From Monoplex corrugatus (taxonomy: Eukaryota; Mollusca; Gastropoda; Littorinimorpha; Ranellidae), in NCBI GenBank assembly GCA_030674185.1, contig CM060312.1, positions 23,905,461-23,969,460 on the forward strand: a stretch of 64,000 nucleotides of DNA, in the 5' to 3' direction. How positions within the stretch are numbered: the first letter of the stretch is position 1; each line of letters starts with the position of its first letter. The translations under genes were made by a program, and so were the position numbers. A model generated the notes under the pieces. That model was not told the origin of the DNA. It saw only the letters and a program-made list of their open reading frames with translations, and did no database searches. Below are positions 1 to 10,800 of this stretch, in pieces.

Positions 1-2054
1 AATGCAACATCAGTGAGACCAGGTGGGACACCGAGCCATTTTCTTGTGTATTTGTTGATTTTGGCTTCCATTGCTTCGACTGTGCTGGTGCAAATGTCAT
101 AGATTAGCAGTGGCCACAGCAGCTTTGGTATCAGCATGAACTGTAGACACCAGACTTTGTATTTGCCTGGCAGTCCGCAGTTATCTATTTTCTTCAGGCC
201 TTCTTCTGCTGTTTGCTTGGTTTCACATCCCCTTTGTGTGTCTTTCAGGGAGTCATCATACCATCTTCCGAGACTTTTTACTGGCTCTTCTGTGACAGTG
301 GGGATGGCTTGGTTGGCTACCATGAATTTGACTGAATCTGCCACTTTTCCTTTTCGCAGTGAGAGACTTCGGGATTTCTTAGGTTTGAACCTCATTCTTG
401 AAGAGGCCACCAGCTCATCCAGCTGCTTTAAGATTTGGTGTGTCTCTTCCTCATCCGTGGACAAGACTGTTGTGTCATCCATGAAAGCTTTCAGAGGAGG
501 CATCTGGTATCCATCTCCCAGATTCACTGGACCTGAACTCTTCATTGCAGCTTTCAAGATGACTTCCATTGCCAACACGAACAGTATGGGAGAGATTGCA
601 CAGCCCATTGCAATGCCCACCTCTAGGTCTATCCAGTCCGTGGTGTATTCTTTGGTAGAGAACCGCATTGAGAACCCTTGGAAATACTTCCTCAGCATTG
701 TTCGGATGTTTTCTGGGATGTGATACATTTCAAGAGCCAGCTGGATCATATCGTGTGGAACTGATCCATATGCATTCGCCAGATCAAGCCAAACTACGTC
801 AATGTCTCTCTTCTCTGTTCTTGCTTTTTGGATGGCATCCCAAATCAACGTGGCATGTTCCAAGCATCCAGGCATTCCTGGTATGCCTCCCTTTTGGACT
901 GACATATCCAGATACTTGTTTTCAGTCAGGTATTTTGTCAATCTTGCTGCCATAACAGAGAAGAAGATTTTCCCCTCGACGTTCAGAAGTGATATTGGCC
1001 TGAACTGATTGATGCTGCTGGAGTTCTGCTCCTTCGGAATGTACACTCCTTCAGCTCTCATCCATTGGTCACTGATCTTCTGGTTCCTCCATGCTGATCG
1101 AATCATCTTGTGGAGCCACTCGAGCACTTTTGGGCATTTCTTGTAGAGCAGGTATGGTATTCCGTTTGGTCCAGGTGCTGACTTGGCTCTGGCTTTCTTT
1201 ACTACGTTCTTCACTTCATCCAGTGTTGGTGGTTTGTTATTGAATTTTCCTTCTGGCGCTGCAGGCCAAACCAGATTCTGGATTTCAAGTGGTGCCTCGC
1301 GCTGAGAATCGGAATATGTTTCCCTGAGATGCTGCTCTAGGGTTTCCTTGCCCACTGTGAGAGTCCCTGATTTGGGTTGTTCAAACAGCTTTCTTGAAAA
1401 GTCAAAGGGATCTTTGAAGAAACGATCTTGAGTCTTCTTCTTTTTGCTCTTTCTTCGCCTTGCTGATTCCACTTTGCTGAGAGCATTGTGTTTGGCCTTC
1501 AGATCTTTCCAGAGTTCCAGGAGCCCTTGCTTCTCGAATTCTGAGGCAGTTTTCATTCGCTTTTTAAGCTTCCTTTTCTCCCTCCGGATGCTCTCCATCT
1601 GTTGCTGTCTTCTGGATTTCTGGGGAGGCGTTTTTGTCTTTGGCTGCTTCACTCCATAAGTGTCCCTGCAGATAGAGTATATGATGTCTCCGTATGTGTC
1701 AAGTTTGTGTTCCAGCGTACTGTTCCCTATTAGCGCATTCAGCTTAAGGACAAGTTCCTCATCTAATTTCTCCCATTGTTCTTTTGCACCGGCAGGCGGC
1801 AAATTGAGTTTTCCACGTTTGGCGTTAAGAGCTTGTGCAAAATCCGCATCAGAACCGTCAGCGTGGATGTCCTTGGCACTATGGTTTAATTCCTGGCCTT
1901 GGTCATCCAACGTCTCACCTGCTATCGCAGTGCGCTGCTGCTGGTTCGAATGTGTCTTCAAACAGCCCATTTTTGTCCTGTGGATCTTCATGCCGCGTTT
2001 GGTGGTGAATCTCCTTCCACACGCACACGGAAATTCCAACTGGTCATTAATCAT
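1..2054 (-). CDS. R2-like non-LTR retrotransposon ORF (zinc finger + reverse transcriptase), cut by left edge
   Basis: One frame stays open on the - strand from the ATG at 2054-2052 to the window edge (684 codons, no stop). Near the N-terminus is a C2HC zinc finger, C10-x-C12-x12-H25-x5-C31, of the kind that binds target DNA in R2-clade elements. A basic, probably coiled region follows (about residues 120-230). The reverse transcriptase then shows its motifs in order: SAPGPNGIPY near 290, FRPISLLN, the motif A aspartate in WLDLANAYGSV near 423, GIAMGCAISP near 485, and the catalytic pair in AFMDD at 523-527. The start is the first ATG after an in-frame stop near 2190. The thumb and any endonuclease lie outside the window. 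Antisense reading frames in this stretch are shadows. Family placement as R2-like is from motifs only. Confidence 0.85.
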   Translation of the reverse strand, partial: MINDQLEFPCACGRRFTTKRGMKIHRTKMGCLKTHSNQQQRTAIAGETLDDQGQELNHSAKDIHADGSDADFAQALNAKRGKLNLPPAGAKEQWEKLDEELVLKLNALIGNSTLEHKLDTYGDIIYSICRDTYGVKQPKTKTPPQKSRRQQQMESIRREKRKLKKRMKTASEFEKQGLLELWKDLKAKHNALSKVESARRRKSKKKKTQDRFFKDPFDFSRKLFEQPKSGTLTVGKETLEQHLRETYSDSQREAPLEIQNLVWPAAPEGKFNNKPPTLDEVKNVVKKARAKSAPGPNGIPYLLYKKCPKVLEWLHKMIRSAWRNQKISDQWMRAEGVYIPKEQNSSSINQFRPISLLNVEGKIFFSVMAARLTKYLTENKYLDMSVQKGGIPGMPGCLEHATLIWDAIQKARTEKRDIDVVWLDLANAYGSVPHDMIQLALEMYHIPENIRTMLRKYFQGFSMRFSTKEYTTDWIDLEVGIAMGCAISPILFVLAMEVILKAAMKSSGPVNLGDGYQMPPLKAFMDDTTVLSTDEEETHQILKQLDELVASSRMRFKPKKSRSLSLRKGKVADSVKFMVANQAIPTVTEEPVKSLGRWYDDSLKDTQRGCETKQTAEEGLKKIDNCGLPGKYKVWCLQFMLIPKLLWPLLIYDICTSTVEAMEAKINKYTRKWLGVPPGLTDVA

Positions 2055-2494
2055 GGTCCGTTGTGCGTTTCCAGTAGTATAAATACCCTTAAAAAAGAAA
2101 TGAAAATTGAATATTTCACTGAAAAGACCTCTCAAGTTTCCTGGTAACTTAGAAATTGAGTCTTTATCAAGACTAAGATTACAGATTAATTACTAATTAA
2201 GCTGTTCTGAGGGGTAGAAAAGATTCACAGACTGAATTGGTTTATAACTTGCTGTTCTGGAAATTTCATCTTGCAATTTTGATTTAAAAATTCTGCTGGT
2301 AGTAAGGACAGTGTTTCTTTTCAATTATTTACCCTAACAAGCAAACTTTTTTTGAAAAAGTTGTAATTTTTTTCCTTGCGTAAACACACACTTTCTCATA
2401 AGCTGTCATACAACATGAAAGATAATGTGTTATGTATGTAAATATCTGTGTGGGTGTATGTGTTATAAGTGTACATATAAGTATCAGTATGTGT

Positions 2495-2496
<2 letters not shown>

Positions 2497-2558
<62 letters not shown>

Positions 2559-2565
2559 ACACACA
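2497..2565. repeat. (CA)n microsatellite
   Basis: An AC dinucleotide run, near perfect and ending in AT-rich sequence. It generates the long Cys-Val and Thr-His frames here, which are not genes. Confidence 0.95.
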
Positions 2566-4017
2566 TATATATATTTATGTAAATATCTATATGTATATCA
2601 GTTATCACTCAAAAAACAAAATTAAATGCAAACAAAAAACACAAAGACTGACCCATAATGCTACATCAAAATAAATCCACAGAACAGGTAACAAGATGAA
2701 AAGGGCATTAGCAGAAATATATCATAACATACATGCACAAACACCAGATATAAGAATAAGCTGTACTGCAAAAACAAAAAACTTCTGAAACACATTTACT
2801 TGAGTTACATACAAATAGTCCACACATACCAAATAAAAAACAAACAAAAAAGCACAGAATCCGTAGTCACATTTGATTTACAGCTTGCCAAATGAAGAAA
2901 TCACAAAAATGTGCAGACATTCTAAGAATGGAATCATGAAAGTCATCTGTGTAAAAACCAAATATGTCAAATGCAAATCTAAACTGTAACAAAAATGGAA
3001 AAAACAAAAGATTATACATGAAGGGTATCCAATTCCAAGTGTTACTATCTACATGCACCCCAGTCCCCTTAAAGTGTACACACTTGACAGGAAGGCTTCT
3101 CTTGACATCATTTTGCTGTCCATCACTCCCAATAATTTTTTGCTAAATACATGCAGCATACAAGTCACTGTTCTTCTCAGTACAACCATGCCATTTCCTT
3201 CTCTCCATCCGATACAGTGATGAAAAAGACTGCTCCACATCATTTAGTTCATATGAAAGGCTACTATGTATTCCTGATGATTATTGGCATTATCATTATT
3301 AGTGTTTAAAGCCCAACCCAGTACTCAGATCTATGTCGAGGGTACAACCATCTCAAGTGAAACACGTGTAAACATGTAAAGGACCATGCAAAAAACAAAC
3401 ACGGAAAAGAAAATTAAGTAGTAAGTACATGTATATCAGGGCATTCACACAAATAATCAAATAATATACCCTTGGCATTGGCAACCCCACCCAGATCATC
3501 ACCAGAACGATTTGGGGGGGGGGGGGGGACCATTAGCACATAAATACACAAAAGCATTCATGTGTGTAAAAACTGGCAAATATATCTGATATTGCCACTA
3601 AGCAGTTCACATTTACTTACAGTTAAAAAATACAATTCATTAATTATGTATCCTATTATCAATTCAAAGAGGCTTTATGGAAAACTTACCAGAGGTGAAT
3701 GGATCAGCAAGACAGAAAATGAAAAAGGAAGATATGACAAAGGACAAAATCAAGGCAAAGAAAAAGAGAATGACAGGAAAGGAAATTTCTACCACAGATT
3801 TTCCAGAAGAAGGAGATATTATACTGAAACAGCCCTTGACATCCCCATCAGTAACACCAACATAATACTACATACCTGTCATTTGTTCACTTGTTATCCT
3901 ATGAAGCAAAATACAACACCAAGATGGCAAATAGGACCCCTATATATTCTTCTCAACTTTACTTTTTCAGCATTATGATTCACGTTAAATAATGTACATG
4001 AAAGTATGCATTGTCAG

Positions 4018-4020
<3 letters not shown>

Positions 4021-4089
<69 letters not shown>
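4021..4089. repeat. (CA)n microsatellite
   Basis: About 34 AC dinucleotides with one interruption near 4050. Confidence 0.95.
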
Positions 4090-4092
<3 letters not shown>

Positions 4093-4834
4093 ATAACAAA
4101 ATCTCTTGGTATTTCTTTACAAAACAAAAACACTAATTGAGTAATTCAGAAAAAAATCTGCCATGGAATGTATGGTTTATGAACTAAACCATGTAAAATG
4201 CTGTGGTGTGCATATATGGACTGTTTTTATGGCAGTGCAGCCAGAAGTTACTTAAATGTTACCAAGCATAGCTGAAGCATGTGGACACCAGACCTTGTAA
4301 TGTAGCAAAGGAGAATAGGAAGACAGAACAGTATTTGATTTTGTATGTCCTGTCTGGTTTTGCTGTGGCTGATGCATCAGTTCTATATCAGACAGGCAGG
4401 AGTGAAATGGGTATGTTGAGCCAGATGGTAATAATAGTACAGAATTGAAATGGATTCATGACAAGACAAGGTCTCCAAATATAACATCACAAGCCAGAGA
4501 AAATTTTGGAATGTCATAGTCCACTGCATTATCATACGATTCTTCACTTGACTAATAAGCCACAACATACACTAGATCTAGATTCCGTTTTTTCATTTTT
4601 TCTATTTTTCCAAACTACATAACTGGATTCTTTTAAACTTGCCTAGTCGTGCGAGTTTTAATCTTATCCAATCTGACAATCTAAAGTCCAGAAGTCTAGA
4701 AGCTGATAATGAGGGGTAGCAGACCTTTGAAGTTTGACTGCCCATTGCCGCAGTTTGCCGAGTCATCTACTAGATCTAGACTGACAACCAGCGTCAAACA
4801 GAAGCTTGTATTTCGAGTTTATCTTAAAATTTGT

Positions 4835-5380
4835 TCACCAAATTTTACACAGTAAGTTACAAATGCATTATCGTATATGTCGTGAAAAATGAAGTTTTAA
4901 CTCCAATAGGTTCAGCTGGTATGACCAAAAGAAAACGGTGAATCGGCACAGATAGGCCGTAACGGCGTAAGGCAATAACAACAGTCACCACACCCACCAT
5001 CTGTAATATGGTGTAAAACGGTTTAATAAAATAATATCTGCACCAAATTTTACACATAAGTAGGAAAATGCATGTTCTTATTGGTGGTCACTTTATTTGA
5101 CACTAAAAATCATACCCGTAAGTTTGGGAGATACGGCCGCACACACCAAAAGTCACACCACCACTGCCACGTCAGCAAATCAGAGGAAGCTCGTGAAAAT
5201 GACCAGGTCATCATGGGAAAAGTACGGACTTCGGTATTCAGATCGGTAATTATCGGACACATGAATACATTAACGAAACAAACAGCGATTGTTTGCCTAC
5301 CCTCTCACATGTGCCGCCACGCCGGTAACAGTCGTCCGCTACAGTTTTCGCGCACGCGTAATCGCCGATTGTGACATACC
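4835..5380 (+). promoter_or_regulatory. CpG-richer region, possible GNL3 promoter, with an internal direct repeat
   Basis: Amid AT-rich DNA this stretch has many CpGs, most densely at 5290-5370 (GCCGCCACGCCGG, CGCGCACGCG). The phrase CACCAAATTTTACACA occurs twice (about 4837 and 5042), each followed by similar sequence, so part of it is a degenerate duplication or dispersed repeat. Its role as a promoter rests only on position and composition. Confidence 0.25.
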
Positions 5381-5385
5381 TAAAG

Positions 5386-5475
5386 TATCACTATCATTCA
5401 CTGATTCAGTATCATGAGTATGATCACTCAGTATCACTATCATTCACTGATTCAGTATCATGAGTATGATCACTG
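5386..5475. repeat. 46-bp unit, two copies, followed by ATGATCAT palindromes
   Basis: The unit starting TATCACTATCATTCACTGAT is repeated head to tail almost exactly. Clustered ATGATCAT/TGATCATGATCA palindromes follow to about 5520. Confidence 0.9.
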
Positions 5476-5894
5476 TATCAGTTATGTCCATGATCATCAT
5501 CTGATCATGATCATCATCATCTGGCCTTTAGAATTTAGTCTCTAAACTAACGTCCTTATAAAACATTAATTTGTTATAGTAGCAATTGTCCACTAACTAA
5601 ATTATGGCGTCCCTTTACTAACGCCCAGTTATCTGATCTGTACAGTGTAGGGCCTATTGTTTGTTTTCTGTACTATACAAGTAGCTAGTGTCATTGCTTC
5701 TCATTCTCATGCGTGAATCATGAATGCTTTGCAGTTGATCCTCAGATCCGTCGTTCGATCACTCGATTTACTGTACACCACTTTGACTTAGATGTTGCTC
5801 AGACGATTCCTAGGCCCCTAGCGGAACTCACGATTTGGATGACGGTGACAGAATAGACTTCATCTTAGTGATGATAAGACGAGCAGTGCTCATC

Positions 5895-5931
5895 ATGCCA
5901 CCCAAACTCCAAAACTCAAAAGTGTCTACAG
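5895..5931 (+). CDS. GNL3: Candidate GNL3 exon 1 (tentative)
   Basis: Exon 2 of GNL3 needs an upstream coding exon that ends one base into a codon. This 37-nt segment, ATG to a GT donor, has that phase and encodes a short MPPKLQNSKVST start, placed just after the CpG-richer region. The donor (CAG|GTCTCT) is mediocre. The other visible ATG exon with a good donor, 7318-7346 (MPTSKQRVAG), has the wrong phase: joined to exon 2 it would hit a stop after four codons. Either could instead be untranslated. Confidence 0.3.
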
Positions 5932-6132
5932 GTCTCTTCCTTCAGTCATGTCTGTCAATGAGAATGGCTCTAGCATTCCATTTCCACCACTTGTAAAGCC
6001 TACATAACCTTGATGTCATGTTCTAACAGCACTTTCCTTTAAACAGTAGGCCTACATTTCTAGTATTTGCCATATGGCCTATTTCCATCTTCGTGAAAAT
6101 CAGTGCTATGAGGGTCATCCAATAAATAGAAC

Positions 6133-6181
6133 ACACACACAATATATATATTTTATATATATACATGTGTATGTCTTCACA

Positions 6182-6217
<36 letters not shown>

Positions 6218-6223
6218 TTTATT

Positions 6224-6281
<58 letters not shown>

Positions 6282-6290
6282 GTGTATGTC
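6133..6290. repeat. (TA)n microsatellite, two blocks
   Basis: Two long TA runs, each flanked by ATATACATGTGTATGTCTT, so the block itself looks duplicated. It could extrude as a cruciform. Confidence 0.9.
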
Positions 6291-7599
6291 TTTAAAAATG
6301 TTTTGAAAAATCAGTACCTTTCTATAGATCTAAAATATAATCCTTGGATTTAACATTCCCTCTCTTGAGTGACCAATCCTCATGCTTGATTAATATGATG
6401 CGTACGTACATTGCACAAACTGCAAGTAGCATTTATAAACTTTGTACTATAAATATAATACAACTTACTCTGCACTGGCAGTGTAGATAATACTGTATCA
6501 CTATCAGTCAAGTAGTTCTACATGAGGATTCTAGATCTTGTGGTCATGAATACTAATGCCTTGTTTATTATTTTATTTATTTATTTTGTAGAGCTAGTAA
6601 ACTTTCTTGTGATGAGCCTTAGCGTTTTTGTTTGCTCCATATTTCATTTAAGATTTTATTGTAATTCAATATGCAAAATATGCAAATTAAAACTTAGCAA
6701 CACAGATTTAGTATTGAGGTTTGGTTTATCAGCATGGCTGTGATCACTACTACCAGTGACTGCCAAGCCAAATTGCCTGTATCATCATATGTGTATATTA
6801 AAACCAGTTCAGATCGATAAACAACAGTAAAGTCAAGTTAAGTGAAAACAAGACTGGAATAGGAAGATGAAAAGTGCAGTTTAGGTGTGCATGAAAATGT
6901 ACTTTGGTGCATTATCAGGAACACTGGGGAAGTTTGTGGAAGCTGATGGGTAGTATGAAAAAGTAAAACTGAATAGGTTAACTTACTGGAACAACAAGGT
7001 AAATAGAAAGGATTAATTTATCGGAATACTGTTACAGCAGGTTGGCATCATATGATGGTATTTTTTCTTTTAGGAGTGATATAAGTTTCATGCAGATTGC
7101 TTTTGTGCAAGAAGTTCACAGTATATGTGCAGTTGTCATGCCATTGGAAATGTACAGCATATTTTGTTACTCAGTTGAACCAGTAGCATATATTTGCATC
7201 AAAGTGTTTGCCACTTTGTGTGTTTATAAATATGTATATTGTGTATGTCTTGTTCTGAATGTATGGGTGAGTGTGTGTGTCTCATTGGCCAGGGGCATTT
7301 TCTCATTTGTGAGCATGCCCACATCAAAGCAGCGAGTGGCAGGGTAAGAAAAAATTGTTTAGTGAAACAGATGGGAGATGGAGGTAGGTTTCAGTAACTG
7401 CCATCTTTACCTTTCCAGAAGATACTCTTAATCAGTTAATGAATACCTCATTATTCTTGCGGCAATATGAAACAGAAACCCTTGCCCATCTAGCATTAAA
7501 GAAACACTACAGGCCTGTACTTTTTTCTTAGGGATGAACCTCCCCTGGCTTTGTTCAACTGAAAAATAATGTAAAACAGGGTGTGTGTGTGCATGCATG

Positions 7600-7666
<67 letters not shown>

Positions 7667-7778
7667 AAAAGTATTACTATAGTATATATAAAATGTGTGT
7701 GTGTGTGCGTGTTTGGTTTCACTTGTTAATACAATATTATCTCTGAAGTGAATAATAAAATTTTTATACATTTTGCAG

Positions 7779-7831
7779 AGAAACAAAGTAAACGGATGTC
7801 CACAAAGAAAAGAGTGAAGATTGAAAGAAAA
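7779..7831 (+). CDS. GNL3: GNL3 exon 2: basic N-terminus
   Basis: Acceptor TTTTGCAG and donor GTAAGT. After two bases completing a split codon it reads [17 protein letters not shown], matching the conserved KRM...KKR start of nucleostemins, which acts as nucleolar and nuclear localisation signal. Confidence 0.9.
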
Positions 7832-10800
7832 GTAAGTCTGTTGCCAGTGTTGGTTTTGTTTGTACTAGTTCTCGTTATCAATCAGAATATATTTGTTTGG
7901 ATGTGCTCTCACTGATAATCTTTTTTCTTTCATTCCATCCCAAATCCATGGTAGACTGACGTTAATTTTTCATAATTTGTTTTTGTATTTAAACTCCTTC
8001 TTGCTAAAATTATATACAATGTGTGAAATTTTTTCTATAGTCCCATAAGTGTCAAACTGCATTAATAATTATTAAATTTTGTCAGTTTACTGCTGTCAGG
8101 TATGCATGGTTGGGCAGGGGGTAGAGAATTAGGTGGGGAAATGTCCATGTTTACCATATATGCTTTTCAGTTTTCATTGGCAGCATGGTGCGCACTGACA
8201 GGTGTTGGCACAAATTCATGGGTGTAATTTTTTCCGTTTGACGACGGAATCTGGTGTTTTTTTTTAAAAGAGTTGGAAACAGAAAATCAGTTTTTGGGTC
8301 TTTTTTTGTGTGTGTGGTCTAAAATCGTTTATTGAACGTGAATGGTTCGTGACGGTTACTCTCTGGTGTGAAAAGGAAAGCGGAAGCACTCTTTTGTGAA
8401 GGAAGCTATGAAAGTCAATGCATATGCTCCGGTTTTTTTACTTTTTATAAGTTGCACCCTTGCAAATGGGTAAATGGCCGACTTGTGTGCATGGGAATTG
8501 TCAGTTTTGGGTGATTTCCAGTGTTTCACTGATGGTTTTCTAATTCTAGTCAGATACAAAAATCTTATCAAGGGAAAATTGAAACTGCAGAATGATACAT
8601 TATATATACATGATAATATATATTTTTTTCAGATGGGTTTCTGGCTTTAAATAATAGAAAAACACTTTTTTTTTTTAGCTTTGTATGTTATATAAGTTAT
8701 ACATGTAAATGGAGTGGTATTAGCCCAGCTGTCAAGAGCATAGCATAGCAGTCAACCATTACACTTTCTGTATATAAATATGTTATGTGCAGCTGGATTT
8801 TATTACAGTATTGTTGTTAGTATCACACTCATGTTTGATGTATTATACTTGAAAACAAATTTGAGTCAAATGTATAAATGATATTTGTGCTTTTTTGTTT
8901 TGTTTTGTTTTTTGTGAGTGGGTATGAGAACACAAAATCAGTTGTAATCTTGTATAGCATTAACTGAATATATCAGTCAGGTGGTTTTTCATTATGAAAT
9001 ATCAACTAGTTTTTATTTCTTCATTGAAATATCTACTACTACTAGTTTATGACACAACTGGTTACATCAGAAACAACTATTGTTTTTTTTTGTTTTTGTT
9101 TTTTGTTTGTTTTTGTTTTTTTCAAAATTGGTGTGACCTGTTTTGAATATATATCACATCTGGGAAATTGCATTTGTTCCCGATCTGTCATTGGACACAT
9201 CTGTCACATTCTGTGTATAGATATTTAGATATTGCATGTGACTTATACATGTACAGGGCCATTACACGGTGTAACAATTAAAATTTTGAATATTATTTTA
9301 TTGAAAAAATAATGCATATGATTTATTAAATATAATTCAGGATTGGCTGTTCTGCAAGAGTCACGTACAAAGCACAAAATCATAATTGAAACATTTTCCT
9401 TTTAAAAAATCAGTCTTAAAAAAAGAAAAAAAGAAAGGTTTACAGTTTCTGTTTCTGAGAAAATGCAGACTTATCTGTTATTGAATTACTTAAAAAAAAT
9501 AAACAGATTCTTACTTTGTATTTATATTTGTAAATTGATTTTTATGTTTTTTCCTCAGGTTAAAGAACATAACAGAAAGAAAAAAAAGGAAGCCAGGAAA
9601 AACCCCAAGAAAGGTAAAATTGTTGTACTGAAATAACTGTAAAACCATATGTTTGTTTTCGCAGGGAGTACAAATCATTTCTTCGGTAATGTTTTAATGT
9701 CTATATTGCTGAATGACAGAATGTTGATAAATGTTATTGTTAGTAAACATATTGATATGTTCGTTTCATCGTAATGATATGTTGACAGAGCTGCTAAACG
9801 AGGGGCTAAGGGTTTACCAGAATCAAACAACAGGAAGGGCAAATGCAGATGCTTATGTGTGGTCGGTTAAAAAAACCCCAGAAGTTCAAGTTAAAATTCA
9901 TATTACTTATAGACCTGCCGATACTGAGACATCACAACATATCTCCAGCACATCTGTAAGGCTAGCTCTGCTTTGTAAGGCTGATGCCGTGATCTTGTCA
10001 CACAACCTATTTGTGCAGTGTACTGAGCAGTAATCCTGAGTGCCCTGCTGTGCTGCTGTGAGACTTGGATTAACCACCAATAGCTGGAACAGTTTCACCG
10101 AAGATGTCTGTGCAAGATAAGCGGCAGGGCAGTAGCAGTGGCAAGAGTGAATGTTCAACATTCAGTTATGGAAGAAGTATGGCTTGCGAAGTATAGAATT
10201 TCTACTCATCAGATGACAGCTTCTTTGGAGAAGACAGATTATCAGTATGGAAGACATCCACATCCCAAAGATATTTAGAACTATACAAATAGCTGAAGTA
10301 AGTATGTCTGGACCAGAACAGATCCTCAGAATAATATGAGATACTCTGAAGGTTAACTCATGAGCTATGGCTTTAATACTACTAACAGAGGAGACACTGC
10401 CCGTTACAGAGTAAGCTGGCAACTGCATCATAGGTTGAGGTAGCCCGAGCTGATTCTAGGTAGCCACTGACTACCTTGCTACCAGGAAATTTCATTCTGT
10501 ACTGGGCTTCCAAGTTTTACTTATAAAGCCTCGTCATCAGAATATTTTTAAATTCATAGCTATCTAATGTGTTATTTCAGGAAAAAGGAAGGATCCTGGC
10601 ATTCCAAACAGTCTTCCTTTCAAAGATATTGTTGTGAAAGAGTTGGAACAGAAGAAAAAACAGGTTGGTATGAACAATGATACTATAGATAGATACATTG
10701 ATAGATTTGTTTTATTCTGTAGTTGGTTTCATAACATGAGTATTTTGTAGTTTTGATGGGTGGGTTGTTTCTGATATTGCAGGTGTGAAAATAGAATGAA

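Larger units (their letters stand above)
2055..4620. other. Non-coding stretch upstream of GNL3, AT-rich
   Basis: No convincing gene. It contains two (CA)n arrays, a short G run near 3521 and A-rich sequence. A lysine-rich frame at 3677-3865 (+) is produced by purine-rich DNA. A donor-like GTAAGT on the - strand near 3690 was seen but has no supporting exon. Confidence 0.5.

Noticed and set aside
136..2147. Several + strand open frames of 70-195 codons
   Set aside because: They are antisense shadows of the continuous - strand reverse transcriptase frame.
3562..3978. 138-codon frame and an overlapping lysine-rich 62-codon frame
   Set aside because: Purine-rich low-complexity DNA; no recognisable domain, no good splice sites on +, and the two frames compete.
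7042..7347. Frame ending MPTSKQRVAG before a good GTAAGA donor, as GNL3 exon 1
   Set aside because: Its phase does not fit exon 2: the joined frame meets a stop within a few codons. It could at most be an untranslated exon.
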